DNA from: Leeuwenhoekiella parthenopeia
GTDB lineage: Bacteria; Bacteroidota; Bacteroidia; Flavobacteriales; Flavobacteriaceae
Length of the DNA stretch: 64,000 nucleotides
NCBI RefSeq assembly: GCF_020782115.1
Contig: NZ_JAJGMW010000001.1
Coordinates: 280,126-344,125, forward strand
Reading direction: 5' to 3'
The position numbers were made by a program, and so were the translations under genes. Shown piece by piece: positions 9,585 to 19,544 of the stretch. Numbering within the stretch: the first letter of the stretch is position 1; each line of letters begins with the position of its first letter. The notes beneath the pieces are model-generated. The model had not been told where the DNA came from. It was given only the letters and a program-made list of their open reading frames with translations, and made no database searches.

Positions 9585-11336
9585 CTACCAGCCTGGATTC
9601 TGAGGAAAACTTTCAAAAAGAAAGACTTGATTATCGGGAAACGGCATCCAGTAATTTCGCTCTTCAAAAATGAAAATCCTTAAAGACTCTCGATTGAAGA
9701 ATGTATAATCTTTATCAAAAACCATTTTAAATAATTCTGGATAAGGACGTTCTTTCCATCTTCTGATATCATACCAACGATGCCCCTCAAAACACAACTC
9801 AACATCCCTTTCATTTCTTAATTGTTCTCTGAAATCACCGTCGTATGCTTCCGGACTAGCAGTAGTATTAGGCATACCTGCTCGGTTACGAACTGCATTC
9901 ACCGCATCTACAGCTGACATAGTGTAATTTGATGCCGTTGCATTTGCATCACCGGTTGCTTCATAAATGCCCTCAGCATAAATGAGATAAATTTCCGCTA
10001 ATCTTAAATGAGGTGTAGTATATCGAAATCCATTCCATTCCCTGTCAAAACGATTCGCTCCTCGAATCCAGAATTTATGTACGATATAGGGTGAAAGTGT
10101 ATTTCCCCCATTTCCTTCTGCAATAGTTCTTCCTCCTTCATACATCTGAAGTCGCGTACGTTCAGCCAAACCTGCTAAGTCTCCATCAACGTATATTGCC
10201 TCTCTAAATCTGGGATCACGATCATTCCAACGTCTTGCATTATTATCGTCGTATCCACCCTGAGACATTGGCCCTGGTATATATTTTGTTCCATCTGCCA
10301 TTTCAAACTCATCCACAAAATTTTGCGTTACAGCTTCACATTGAGGATTTCCCCCAAAAACACCCGACTCAGGAAGATATAAACGACCCAAAAAAGTTAA
10401 GATTTGTCCTGATCCCACATCAGTATTGACTTTACGAAAAATAACCTCATCGGTAACAGGAAGTGTTCCGTCATTTTTAGCAAACATATCCTGGTAGTTT
10501 TCAAAAGGCGTTAGGCTATATACGCCTTGATTCGCTAATTTTAATACTTCAGCAGCTGCTTCAGCAGCACGTAGCATATACTCCTTATCGAATGTCGCTG
10601 TATTTCTTGAAAATTCGTTCATTAATGGACTTCCGGCATACAGTAATGCTTTGGCCTTAAATCCTAATGCAGCTCCTTTTGTTGCACGACCATCGTTATT
10701 TACCGGCCATCGTAACGGAAGTAATTCTGCTGCACGGTCAAAATCTTCTACCGTTTTTTCCGTCATTGCTTGATAGTCAAACTTTCCGTTGTACTCGTAA
10801 TAACGAGGTATGTCTAAGGTCTGATCCCCTTCAAAAACAAAATCTATATAAGGTATAGAACCAAATGCCCTACCCAATTCCCAATGGAAAAACGCTCTGA
10901 AAAAATAAGCCTGTCCTAAAATTAGGTTTCGTTCCTGTTCTGTAGCATCAGTTAACAAATCAATGTTTGCAATCGCAAGATTTGCGATACGAATTCCTTC
11001 CCAACTGTAGGCATAGATACCCTTATCACCCGCGAAAGGAAAGAAATTAGATCGTCCATAAATGAGTCCACGATAATTCCCATTTGCTGCTTCAACAGAG
11101 GTATTAAAACCTCGTGAACCCAAAGTCTCTCCTGTTAAATTGTGCCCAACAACAATCGAGTGATTGTTGTAATCAACAATGCTTTGATAAAGAGGATCAA
11201 TAAAACCCTGGAAGCTTTGATAACTACCAAAAACATCATTTTGGTCAATGGCTATATCGTTTGGAATCTCTAAATAATCCTCGCAGCCCACCATTAACAG
11301 ACTACTTGCTATTAAAATTAAAATATACTTCTTCAT
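9585..11336 (-). CDS. SusD/RagB-family lipoprotein (PUL pair 2)
   Basis: 583 aa with a lipobox LLMVGCEDY (lipid Cys at about 18). Family blocks present are ILGQAYFFRAFFHWELGRAFG, GAALGFKAKALLYAGSPLMNE, RLAEIYLIYAEGIYEATGD and the C-terminal RDVELCFEGHRWYDIRRWKERPYPE. It lies 23 nt after the SusC of pair 2 and 37 nt before the SusC of pair 1, so both pairs look like one transcript. It differs clearly in sequence from the SusD of pair 1, which suggests separate ligands or ligand sizes and not a recent duplication. Confidence 0.93.
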   Translation of the reverse strand: MKKYILILIASSLLMVGCEDYLEIPNDIAIDQNDVFGSYQSFQGFIDPLYQSIVDYNNHSIVVGHNLTGETLGSRGFNTSVEAANGNYRGLIYGRSNFFPFAGDKGIYAYSWEGIRIANLAIANIDLLTDATEQERNLILGQAYFFRAFFHWELGRAFGSIPYIDFVFEGDQTLDIPRYYEYNGKFDYQAMTEKTVEDFDRAAELLPLRWPVNNDGRATKGAALGFKAKALLYAGSPLMNEFSRNTATFDKEYMLRAAEAAAEVLKLANQGVYSLTPFENYQDMFAKNDGTLPVTDEVIFRKVNTDVGSGQILTFLGRLYLPESGVFGGNPQCEAVTQNFVDEFEMADGTKYIPGPMSQGGYDDNNARRWNDRDPRFREAIYVDGDLAGLAERTRLQMYEGGRTIAEGNGGNTLSPYIVHKFWIRGANRFDREWNGFRYTTPHLRLAEIYLIYAEGIYEATGDANATASNYTMSAVDAVNAVRNRAGMPNTTASPEAYDGDFREQLRNERDVELCFEGHRWYDIRRWKERPYPELFKMVFDKDYTFFNRESLRIFIFEERNYWMPFPDNQVFLFESFPQNPGW

Positions 11337-11359
11337 ATGTCTTCTTAGCTTTTCGTTAA

Positions 11360-14300
11360 TTAAAAATTTGCAGTCATACCAAAGTTTATCTGTCTGGTAA
11401 CGGGATAATTCCTGTAATTAAAATCTTGACCTTCCAGATCCACGGGAAAATCACTCCATAAAATAAGATTGCTTCCGTTTACAAATAGTCTAAAGTTTTT
11501 AAGACCAAATTTTTCAATGAAAGTTTTAGGTAGAGAATAGGCGATCTCGGCTGATTTCAATCGTAAAAAAGAGGCATCTCTGGCGTAGAATGAAGCACTG
11601 CCTGATTCAGCACCATCATTCCCTACATTAAGCATTCTATAAGTAGGATTTGTATTTCCGTACTCGGGCTGCCAGGTATTTTCTAATTGTAGATCATAAA
11701 TTACTGGTGCCCCAAAATTAAATTCACTCAATTGATTTACGGTTTGGGTCACATTAAACTGACCATAAAAATTTAAGTTGAAGCTGATGCCTTTATAGTC
11801 TCCACCCATGTTGAGACCATAAGTATTTTGAGGCCGCGTAGGATAGCCGTTAGGAATATTATCGTTGGCATCGATATAACCATCTGCGTTATAGTCAATA
11901 ATTCGATATTCTCCAGGAAGGTTATTTTGATTATTATTGAAACCTATAACACCGGTATACATTTCGTCCCAAGTGTTGATTATTCCGGATGCGACTTGCC
12001 CTCTATTTTGGCCAATCTGAAAACCAACATCTTTACGATAGTCTGGCAAAAGCGGAGCGTTCTCTGCAAAAACATATTCATCGACAGCTCGCGCAAAATT
12101 GGCAGATATAAAATAGCCAAAGTCTCCTATATTATCTTTCCAGTTTAAGACAAGTTCGTATCCTCTTAACTTGGTTTCCTGAACGTTTGCTGGTGGTGGG
12201 GTGGCTCCGAATATATCTGAAGTAATCCGATTTGTACGTAAAATATCTTCCCTTCTCTCGTTGAAAAATTCCCCTGTTAAACCAAGTTTACTCTCAAAAA
12301 AGGCTAAATCTATACCGAAGTTTTGTTGAAAAGCCGTTTCCCATCTTAATTCCGGGTTACCAATAAAAGATTGAATATAATAATCCGGTCCAAATACCAC
12401 CTGTCCATTTGCATTTCCAAAAGGAGAACTTGAATTATTACCGGTAAGTCTCTCATAAACATCCAGATATGCAAAAGGAGCCAGACCTGGCGCGTTATCA
12501 TTACCTATCAGACCGCCACTATACCTAAATTTAAGTAATGAAAACACCGGCTTTAATGGCTCAAAAAAGCGCTCATTACTTACTGTCCAGCCCAGACCAA
12601 CTGACGGAAAAAGTTGAAATTTATATCCCGGTCCAAAACGCTCGCTACCGTTGTAACCAGATGTCAACTCTATATTATACCTTCTGTCATAAGCGTATGT
12701 AAGACGAGCTGCATATTCTTCCCGCTTTCTTTGAATACCTCTAAAATCCGCTGTTCTGTAGCTTCTGTTGGCTTGTCTCTGAAAATTGAATAATGCCGTA
12801 ATTGTATGTTTGTTTCCAAAAGTCCTATCGTAATTCAATTGCAATCGATATAGTAATTGAGATAATTGCTGATTGGCGGTATTCTGATCAACAAGCTCAT
12901 CCAAATAGTTGAGTGGTGCATCAGAAAAGTCAAATCCTGATGTGTTTGTAGTTGGTTCAAAAAAAGTAGTGTATTGTTCAATAGGTCCGGGATTTTCCAA
13001 AGTATAGTAAAGGGGGTCTACTAACTTTAATAAAACTCCGTCATCCTGAACACCTCTACCTCGTGTTGCATAAGCATTATCATAAGCTATTTTTCCTTGA
13101 AAAGATAGACCCTCGGTAATAAAATCTAATTTTTGATTCAAGGTGATATCGGAATTAACCTCTGCTCTATTCTGAACATCAATTCCTGAAAAGTTTAGTT
13201 GAGCAAATGCATTCTCACCTAAGCGGTCAAAGTCATTAGAGAAACCATATATACCATCTTCATAACGTAAAACTGGTGTTGTACTGGGTTTGGAATAAAC
13301 ACCATACCAAAAACCAAATATTGGTGCTCCTGACTTTTGCTGTTCCCCATAAAAACCATTTAGATTCACAGAAAGTTTTGTAGAAGAACTAAGGTTAAAA
13401 TCTAAATTGGTTCTAAAATTATAGCGCTCATATTTAAAATCGGGATCGTATCCCTGTCCAACATCGCGAGTGTTTAAAATATCCCCATCATTTGTATAAC
13501 CTATAGAGCCATAATATTTTACAAAGTCTGTTCCTCCTGAAACACCCAAATTCACCTTATAAGATCTTCCGGTATCATTAGTGAGAACATCTTGCCAATC
13601 TATATTAGGATAGGCATAAGGAAATTCTCCTGTCCTATAAAATTCAAGTTCTCTTTGAGGAACGTAAAAGTTCCAATTGTTTGGTGAACGAGTTAATTCA
13701 TTTATAATACCATAATTTTTAGCTTGTAGACTAGTATATGAATCCAGAACATTTGGAAGTCTTGAAATCGATTTAACAGCATAATTGGCATCTACTCTAA
13801 ATTGAGCTTCCCCTGTTTTTCCTCTTTTTGTAGTTATTAAAATTACCCCATTTGCACCACGAACACCATAAACAGCTGTCGCAGAAGCATCTTTGAGTAC
13901 TGATATAGTAGCAACATCTAGGGGATCCACATCCTGTATATTTCGCTCTACACCATCAACAAGAACAAGCGGAGAAGCGTCATTTGGAGTTGACCTTCCT
14001 CTAATTAAGATTTGAGAAGCAGACTCCTCACCTCCAAAAGGGCCTCCTGGTAATCCTGTACTGGTTAAAACAGTTACACCCGGCAATTGTCCACTTAAAG
14101 CATCTGTCAAATTTGTTTGTACACCACGTTGTACTAAATTTTCTCCATCTAATTGACCAATAGCTCCTACGACACTTTCTCGTTTTTGTGTTCCATATCC
14201 CACAACAACTATTTCATCTAGGGCGGCTACATCAGGTTTAAGATTCACTACTAGATTTTGAGACTGACTTATTTCAAACGATTGAGTAGCAAAGCCAACA

Positions 14301-14548
14301 TAACTTATTACTAGCGTTTTTGTTCCTTCAAAGGTGATATTAAATTTACCATCGAAATCTGTTACTACTCCATTTTCCGTTCCTTGCACTAAAACGGAAA
14401 CACCGGGAAGTGGTACACCGGCATCATCATACACGGTACCTGTTACTGTGTTTTGTGCTTGCGCAAAGGCAAATGTTGAAAACAGGATCAAGACCACTAC
14501 TGCTCGCCGTAGATAGCTTGATGAAGAATTATGTACTTGTTTAAACAT
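11360..14548 (-). CDS. SusC/RagA-family TonB-dependent transporter (PUL pair 2)
   Basis: About 1062 aa from the ATG at 14548. An upstream in-frame ATG (14581) exists but lies inside a likely promoter box, and the downstream start gives the better signal peptide (ending AFAQAQ). Domains: CarboxypepD_reg-like NTVTGTVYDDAGVPLPGVSVLV; the plug with EIVVVGYGTQKRESVVGAIG, LVLVDGVERNIQDVDPLDVA and SATAVYGVRGANGVILITTKRG; then the beta-barrel with NIELTSGYNGSERFGPGYKF and the terminal NFGMTANF. This is the canonical arrangement for oligosaccharide import. It is the first gene of the SusCD1/2 block in transcription order after a 214-nt non-coding gap. Confidence 0.93.
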   Translation of the reverse strand: MFKQVHNSSSSYLRRAVVVLILFSTFAFAQAQNTVTGTVYDDAGVPLPGVSVLVQGTENGVVTDFDGKFNITFEGTKTLVISYVGFATQSFEISQSQNLVVNLKPDVAALDEIVVVGYGTQKRESVVGAIGQLDGENLVQRGVQTNLTDALSGQLPGVTVLTSTGLPGGPFGGEESASQILIRGRSTPNDASPLVLVDGVERNIQDVDPLDVATISVLKDASATAVYGVRGANGVILITTKRGKTGEAQFRVDANYAVKSISRLPNVLDSYTSLQAKNYGIINELTRSPNNWNFYVPQRELEFYRTGEFPYAYPNIDWQDVLTNDTGRSYKVNLGVSGGTDFVKYYGSIGYTNDGDILNTRDVGQGYDPDFKYERYNFRTNLDFNLSSSTKLSVNLNGFYGEQQKSGAPIFGFWYGVYSKPSTTPVLRYEDGIYGFSNDFDRLGENAFAQLNFSGIDVQNRAEVNSDITLNQKLDFITEGLSFQGKIAYDNAYATRGRGVQDDGVLLKLVDPLYYTLENPGPIEQYTTFFEPTTNTSGFDFSDAPLNYLDELVDQNTANQQLSQLLYRLQLNYDRTFGNKHTITALFNFQRQANRSYRTADFRGIQRKREEYAARLTYAYDRRYNIELTSGYNGSERFGPGYKFQLFPSVGLGWTVSNERFFEPLKPVFSLLKFRYSGGLIGNDNAPGLAPFAYLDVYERLTGNNSSSPFGNANGQVVFGPDYYIQSFIGNPELRWETAFQQNFGIDLAFFESKLGLTGEFFNERREDILRTNRITSDIFGATPPPANVQETKLRGYELVLNWKDNIGDFGYFISANFARAVDEYVFAENAPLLPDYRKDVGFQIGQNRGQVASGIINTWDEMYTGVIGFNNNQNNLPGEYRIIDYNADGYIDANDNIPNGYPTRPQNTYGLNMGGDYKGISFNLNFYGQFNVTQTVNQLSEFNFGAPVIYDLQLENTWQPEYGNTNPTYRMLNVGNDGAESGSASFYARDASFLRLKSAEIAYSLPKTFIEKFGLKNFRLFVNGSNLILWSDFPVDLEGQDFNYRNYPVTRQINFGMTANF

Positions 14549-14574
14549 TAGTTGATTGTTTTTAATTTGTTCAC

Positions 14575-14582
14575 CAAACATA
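14575..14582 (-). promoter_or_regulatory. Candidate Bacteroidota -7 box (TATGTTTG) for the SusCD block
   Basis: On the minus strand the sequence reads TATGTTTG, matching the Bacteroidota sigma-ABfr -7 consensus TAnnTTTG. It sits 26 nt before the preferred SusC start codon and overlaps the alternative ATG, which is why that ATG is thought not to be used. A TTG exists upstream but at longer than usual spacing. Inferred from motif only. Confidence 0.35.
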
Positions 14583-14762
14583 GCTTGTTAACATAATATT
14601 AGACTTACTCAATTGTTTCTTTGTTTTGTTCATTTGTTTAAACCCGAAAAAAAAATAAAACAGACACTCGTTAACTATTTAAATTAGAGACTGTTAGTCA
14701 ATATTAAGATCAAGCTTATTTGCTTAACAAGGAATTGGTAAAATGAGCTAATAAAAATTGAA

Positions 14763-15794
14763 TTATTTGAAATTACCATTAGCTGCAGAATTACTTCTTG
14801 CTAAAAGTACATTGTGAATTTCTAGAGAATTGTTTCTAAGGTTTAACTCCATTTGTTTCTCTAGAACAGGATTGTTTGATCCATTTGATTTGAACTGATT
14901 GAGATGAACTCCGTATTTACCTAATAAAACCCAATAAGTTGCTGCGTCAGAATGATCAACCTTATCATTTACATATTTTCCATTTAAAAAAATTTGTCCT
15001 AGATGGCTTGAGTTAAACTGACTATAATACTCTATTCCAGATGGAGCTCCACTAACAAGACCATGTTGACCAATTGCGCCAAGCTCATAGTATTGAATGT
15101 TGCCCTTTAATGCTAAATTTTTCATATAAGTACAAGCCGCACGATCTTCATTACAATTAGCAACTGCTTCTGGATTTTCAAGTGTTCCCTGATGTAATGC
15201 ACTATTAGTCCAATGAGCAATAAATCGAACACGTTTTAAAAGTTCTTCCTGTCCAGTCTGAAAAATATGTTTGACGAAAATTGCAGGCTCAGTAGTACTT
15301 CCCCAGATCAAAACATTTAGCGTATCCTTACTTTTTTTGACTTCTTTAAAAAGCGCTTTTATTGAATTGTATTTAGAAAGACTTCTATAGTTTGCAGTGG
15401 GATCGTAATGTTCAGCATTAGCCATAATCGATGACTGTATAAACGGGACTTCTTTCTGGTACCCGGAGTAAGTTGAACTTAATCCTTTAAGATCCTTACC
15501 ATATGCCTCTCCAAAATAGGATTGAGCCCATTTGGCTTGATTGGGTGTATTTTTATGTTCAGATCTATGCGTGCTTCCAACAACTATTCCTTTAGTGTTG
15601 AATAAATTGGACATTAATAAATAACCGGCGAGAGCAGAAATGTCATCCGGATCATTGAGAGTGCCCATATGATTAGTGCCCTTCAAAGTTTTATCTGTCA
15701 TATCTGTAAATATCCAGACATTTATCTTTTCGGTTTGAGCAATTGAGTTTGTTAAAAAGAAAAGGGTTAATAAATAAGCTACTGAAATTTTCAT
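14763..15794 (-). CDS. DUF1593 nucleoside-hydrolase-like secreted protein
   Basis: 343 aa with signal peptide MKISVAYLLTLFFLTNSIAQ. The segment KINVWIFTDMTDKTLKG...LNDPDDISALAGYLLMSNLFNTKGIVVG is the DUF1593 signature: a DPDD acidic cluster in the place where nucleoside hydrolases bind calcium. Later blocks are LNVLIWGSTTEPAIFVKHIF and the NSALHQG region. The C-terminal part (HSDAATYWVLLGKYGVHLN) is also typical. Such proteins recur in plant and algal polysaccharide loci and are sometimes named cellulose-binding, but the reaction is unproven; N- or O-ribosyl-like glycoside hydrolysis is possible. The GH43 gene upstream in transcription ends 2 nt before its start. Confidence 0.75.
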   Translation of the reverse strand: MKISVAYLLTLFFLTNSIAQTEKINVWIFTDMTDKTLKGTNHMGTLNDPDDISALAGYLLMSNLFNTKGIVVGSTHRSEHKNTPNQAKWAQSYFGEAYGKDLKGLSSTYSGYQKEVPFIQSSIMANAEHYDPTANYRSLSKYNSIKALFKEVKKSKDTLNVLIWGSTTEPAIFVKHIFQTGQEELLKRVRFIAHWTNSALHQGTLENPEAVANCNEDRAACTYMKNLALKGNIQYYELGAIGQHGLVSGAPSGIEYYSQFNSSHLGQIFLNGKYVNDKVDHSDAATYWVLLGKYGVHLNQFKSNGSNNPVLEKQMELNLRNNSLEIHNVLLARSNSAANGNFK

Positions 15795-15796
15795 AC

Positions 15797-17404
15797 CTAA
15801 TTCTTTATATATTCAAACCAATCAAAGCTTGCTACGTTTCGGCTTTCATTTCCTCTGGAAGTTGCATACATACCGATATATGGACCATTGAAGCCGCCAG
15901 CATTTTCATCAGAAATAACTTCTAAATCAAAAATATTCCCAACTTCTATTAAATCAGTTTCTTTACTGCCATAGAATAGTTTCAGTTCGCGGCCATTGAC
16001 TTGTACTTGTAGTATACATTTTTTAGCTTTAAAAGGAATTTGAAGCTCTTCAATTACGCTTCCATTATCAGTAATTTTCACCACGATGTTCGCTTTTGTT
16101 TTTAAAAACTTTATATGATTGGTGCTGTTACGATAAATTACTAGTCCGGCTGCCTCTGACTCCTTTTTTGCCATAAAATCAAATGATGTTGCTGCTTTAA
16201 ATTTATAATCTTCGATTCTTCGTGCAATAAAAGAAGGATTGACGAGACTATCTATTACCTCGGGGCGTAATTGAATTTTCAGTTTTCCCTCTTTAATTTC
16301 ATACCATTTTGTATTCGGCGTTCGCAAAAAATTAAACTGAAGAGGTAATTTCCCTTTATCAAATAGAATTCGATCAGAGTCAGAATTAAAAGGGTGCCAG
16401 GATAAATCTGGACGCTTTTGACTTTGTAATAATCTGCCTTCCCCAGGATTAAATACCGGTGTTTGACCTTCAAAGTTTACAGGCACCAAAAAGGTCTCCC
16501 TGGCCAAAAGAGTTATGCTGTCTTTTAGTCTTTTTCCCAAAGCTACAGCCCACCAATCACCTTTCTGGGTTTGTACCAGGTCTGCGTGACCTACTGAATG
16601 AATAGGATAATTTTGTCCTAAATTCCGATGCGTCAAGACAGGGTTTGCATGATCAGGGACATAAGGTCCCCATAGGCTATCGCTGTGGTGCACCGTGACG
16701 GCGTGGTGAAAGCCAGTGCCCCCTTCTGCAACCATAAGCGTGTACTTCCCATTGATTTTATAAAGATGGGGGCCCTCGGTCCAACGAGCATTTGCGGCAT
16801 GACCATGGGTAAGCTGCTTTGGCTCACCTTTCATTTCACCAGTTTTAAGGTTTATTTCTTGCATCCAAGCTCCATTTTTATCGGGCCAGTCATTTAGACC
16901 ACTTATATTTGCGTGACCTACATAGTATGATCTGCCGTCATCGTCCCAAAAAAGTGATGGATCAATGCCGCGGGTACCTGTCCAGATCGGATTTGACCAC
17001 GGCCCCGCAGGATTTTTTGCAGTGATATAAAAATTACCGTCACACTGTACACATGTAGTAATTAAATAAAAAAGCCCCTCGTGATAGCGAATTGTAACGG
17101 CATAGATACCTCGACTATCTTTCAGTCCTTTTGGCAGTGGGACCTGGTCAGGTCGTGTTATCCCGTATCCTATCAATTCCCAGTTTACCAAGTCCAAACT
17201 GTGGTATATTGGTATTCCAGGAAACCATTCAAAACTGGAATTCACCAAATAATAATCTTCTCCTACACGTATAACGGATGGATCTGGATGAAAACCTGAC
17301 AAAATTGGGTTATTGAAATTTGGAGGCTCTGAACGAATTTGAGCTAGTACCGTAAAGTGCAGGCTAAATATTATATATGTAAGGGTAACAAATATTTTTT
17401 TCAT
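15797..17404 (-). CDS. GH43 beta-xylosidase / alpha-L-arabinofuranosidase with C-terminal beta-sandwich
   Basis: 535 aa with signal peptide ending VLAQ. The five-bladed propeller opens with NPILSGFHPDPSVIRVGEDYYLVNSSFEWFPGIPIYHS. The three GH43 carboxylates are visible as D41 (HPDP), D148 (GIDPSLF) and E210 (WTEGPHLY). Residues from about 350 form the concanavalin-like domain that closes the active site in two-domain beta-xylosidase-type GH43s (ATSFDFMAKKESEAAGLVIYRN). It probably removes terminal xylose or arabinose in the periplasm. The start overlaps the end of the propeller gene by 4 nt, so translation is coupled. Confidence 0.88.
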   Translation of the reverse strand: MKKIFVTLTYIIFSLHFTVLAQIRSEPPNFNNPILSGFHPDPSVIRVGEDYYLVNSSFEWFPGIPIYHSLDLVNWELIGYGITRPDQVPLPKGLKDSRGIYAVTIRYHEGLFYLITTCVQCDGNFYITAKNPAGPWSNPIWTGTRGIDPSLFWDDDGRSYYVGHANISGLNDWPDKNGAWMQEINLKTGEMKGEPKQLTHGHAANARWTEGPHLYKINGKYTLMVAEGGTGFHHAVTVHHSDSLWGPYVPDHANPVLTHRNLGQNYPIHSVGHADLVQTQKGDWWAVALGKRLKDSITLLARETFLVPVNFEGQTPVFNPGEGRLLQSQKRPDLSWHPFNSDSDRILFDKGKLPLQFNFLRTPNTKWYEIKEGKLKIQLRPEVIDSLVNPSFIARRIEDYKFKAATSFDFMAKKESEAAGLVIYRNSTNHIKFLKTKANIVVKITDNGSVIEELQIPFKAKKCILQVQVNGRELKLFYGSKETDLIEVGNIFDLEVISDENAGGFNGPYIGMYATSRGNESRNVASFDWFEYIKN

Positions 17405-18480
17405 TGTTTTTGTTTTTTTTCTTGTTCTAGACGTTGCTGTTCTTCAAAATCCCAAATTAAAACCCCGTGCCCTACGCCTGTTGTCTCGCCCACACTTGAA
17501 TATTGAAATGCCATATATCGACCATCATCACTCACTACAGGATTTGTAGCTTTATATTCTAAAGAATCATTAAAAAAAGTGATACGTTTCATTGTACCCG
17601 ATCCATCAAGCTTAAGCTCATATAGATCAAGATAATCCCAAGTTGTGCGGTCTTCCCGCTTTGGATGATGACGTGTACTCTCTACCAATATCGATTTTCC
17701 ATCTGGAAAAATACCTTCGGGCTCATCATAACAGTCTGGTCGTTGAGAATAATTAGTAAGCTTTTTAGAAATAAGGTCTATCCCCATTACTTCGGCTTCA
17801 TATTCAATAGCTGGGAAGTGTGCATTAAATATAAGTTCATTTGTACCAGGTCTAAAATTTTGTGTTTCAAGGCGCCATCCTTTTAGAGCTCCTGGAAGCA
17901 TTGAAGGAGTTAAAACTGTATCAATTTCCACTAATTGTGGCTTGCCGTCCAGATAGCTAATCTTACCCGTATAGATTTCGTCAATAGTCCAGGCAATGCT
18001 CATTTCAGTCCTTGATACCGCAGGACCCTCTTTACAATTTACACCCAATGGATGAGGGGGTTCAATTGAGTTGCGTTTAAGTACCCAGAGTTCTGCATTT
18101 TCGGGCTTTCGACTTTTCCATGGATTTTCAGAATCAAAACTTTTTGCGCCTGATAATAAAATGTCGCCGTTAGACAGATAAAGTGCCCTTACATAGCCTT
18201 CGTGAAAGTAATGATGGGTTAGTGGGATAAGTTTTCCTGTTGCAATTTCAACTTCGTAAACATCTCCAAAGGTTTTCTCTAAAAACAGGATATGCTTACC
18301 GTCTTGAGACCAGTCAGCGCGTTGACTAAATGTAGTGAGTTGTTTTACATACGGGGGTAACACCATAACTTTATCTCCTCCCTGAGGATAATAATTATTA
18401 TATGCCAAAAAGTTTAAGCAATACACGAAAAACAACCATTCTAAAGAGGTGTTTCGAAAAAGTCTATGTAAAAACCCCAT
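17401..18480 (-). CDS. TolB-like beta-propeller exoprotein of unknown function
   Basis: 359 aa. The N-terminus has a hydrophobic segment (EWLFFVYCLNFLAY) that may act as signal or anchor. The rest is a PD40/TolB-type propeller: repeated blades with ADWSQDGKHILFLE, VSRTEMSIAWT, FPDGKSILVES and VVSDDGRYMAFQYSS. The sequence DCYDEPEGIFPDGKS and the His pair in STRHHPKRED recall oligogalacturonate-lyase-like propellers, but I cannot show the metal-binding His set of that family. Its place between GH28-like and GH43 genes suggests a role in the same glycan pathway. It could be a lyase or a non-catalytic binding protein. Confidence 0.55.
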   Translation of the reverse strand: MGFLHRLFRNTSLEWLFFVYCLNFLAYNNYYPQGGDKVMVLPPYVKQLTTFSQRADWSQDGKHILFLEKTFGDVYEVEIATGKLIPLTHHYFHEGYVRALYLSNGDILLSGAKSFDSENPWKSRKPENAELWVLKRNSIEPPHPLGVNCKEGPAVSRTEMSIAWTIDEIYTGKISYLDGKPQLVEIDTVLTPSMLPGALKGWRLETQNFRPGTNELIFNAHFPAIEYEAEVMGIDLISKKLTNYSQRPDCYDEPEGIFPDGKSILVESTRHHPKREDRTTWDYLDLYELKLDGSGTMKRITFFNDSLEYKATNPVVSDDGRYMAFQYSSVGETTGVGHGVLIWDFEEQQRLEQEKKQKQ

Positions 18481-18488
18481 TTTTTACA

Positions 18489-19544
18489 TTAAAAGTTTTT
18501 ACCGATAAGGTTGCCCTCCTTATCAAAAATTTCAAGGGCATCGTTACCTAATAAATGATTAGTATAGCGTTGAATCTGAATGATTTCTACATTTTTCAGC
18601 GTACCCTTGAGAGTTTTCTCATAAACACCGTCATTTCCGTCATCCCAAAGGTTTACCATCGAAGCATTGGGGTTATCAATTACCATCCCGTCAATATTGA
18701 CAGTTACAGTATATTCGCCGCTCCTGCCTGCAATTATCGGGTTACTTCCCTGAGGGTTGCCGCGTCCGCTATTTCCAATAATTTTTATATTTCGGAAAGT
18801 GCCGACTGCGCCATCCGGATAATCTCCCCAACCCAATTGAATTGGTACTGCATTCTTAACCATATTAATGGTTGTATTTGTTACAAGTATGTCGTTATAA
18901 ACCTTAATAACGTCATCGCCAGTTTCAAAGTAACAGTCATCAACAGTGCTACCATCACCACCAGCAATACCGTCACTATGATTACCACTTCCACCTCTGG
19001 TATCAATAAAATCGCAAGATTTTAAATGAACCGGAGCATAAAGACCTCTTACGTGAAATGACCTGGGGTTCAATGATGTCAAATTTTTCAATACCAATTC
19101 ACCCTCATGTGTCTCAAAGGAACTAATTACATATGCTATTACATCATGCTTTTGTGGCCAACTTTGAATTTCAGTACCATATACGACTGAAGTTTTACGA
19201 TTCTTACCTTCTATTAGACAAGGTGCATAAGTGTGAAAGGCTCCATTTACAGTTGTATTAGCTTCGATAACAATATGTTTTACACTTTTTGGCACATTCC
19301 AAATAAAAGATTTAACACCCTGATTTTCAAAATTAATGGAACCTGAAGTCAAAAAAGTTACCTGCCCCTTATCCTTGTCCCATTGCACCCGGCCCGAATA
19401 ATTGCTTTCTAATTCTAATTGTTCCTGTGTTTGTTTGAGATTACTATTCAAAGCGGTTTGACCATCCGTAGTAGATTTACAAGCCAATAGGCAGCACAAA
19501 AACAGTAAGTAGCAAAAAATTGACGCTTTTTTAAAAATTGACAT
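18489..19544 (-). CDS. Right-handed beta-helix lipoprotein, GH28-like
   Basis: 351 aa with a lipobox LLACKS (lipid Cys about 22). The body is a parallel beta-helix with a run of short strands (HIVIEANTTVNGAF, LVLKNLTSLNPRSFHVRGL, TINMVKNAVPIQLGWGDY). The segment NHSDGIAGGDGSTVDDCYFETGDDVIKVY places DG and GDD at the positions of the catalytic Asp residues of polygalacturonases (GH28, clan GH-N). The downstream GHG His motif is not obvious, so specificity may differ or the protein may be inactive. Probably faces the periplasm or the cell surface. Confidence 0.65.
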   Translation of the reverse strand: MSIFKKASIFCYLLFLCCLLACKSTTDGQTALNSNLKQTQEQLELESNYSGRVQWDKDKGQVTFLTSGSINFENQGVKSFIWNVPKSVKHIVIEANTTVNGAFHTYAPCLIEGKNRKTSVVYGTEIQSWPQKHDVIAYVISSFETHEGELVLKNLTSLNPRSFHVRGLYAPVHLKSCDFIDTRGGSGNHSDGIAGGDGSTVDDCYFETGDDVIKVYNDILVTNTTINMVKNAVPIQLGWGDYPDGAVGTFRNIKIIGNSGRGNPQGSNPIIAGRSGEYTVTVNIDGMVIDNPNASMVNLWDDGNDGVYEKTLKGTLKNVEIIQIQRYTNHLLGNDALEIFDKEGNLIGKNF

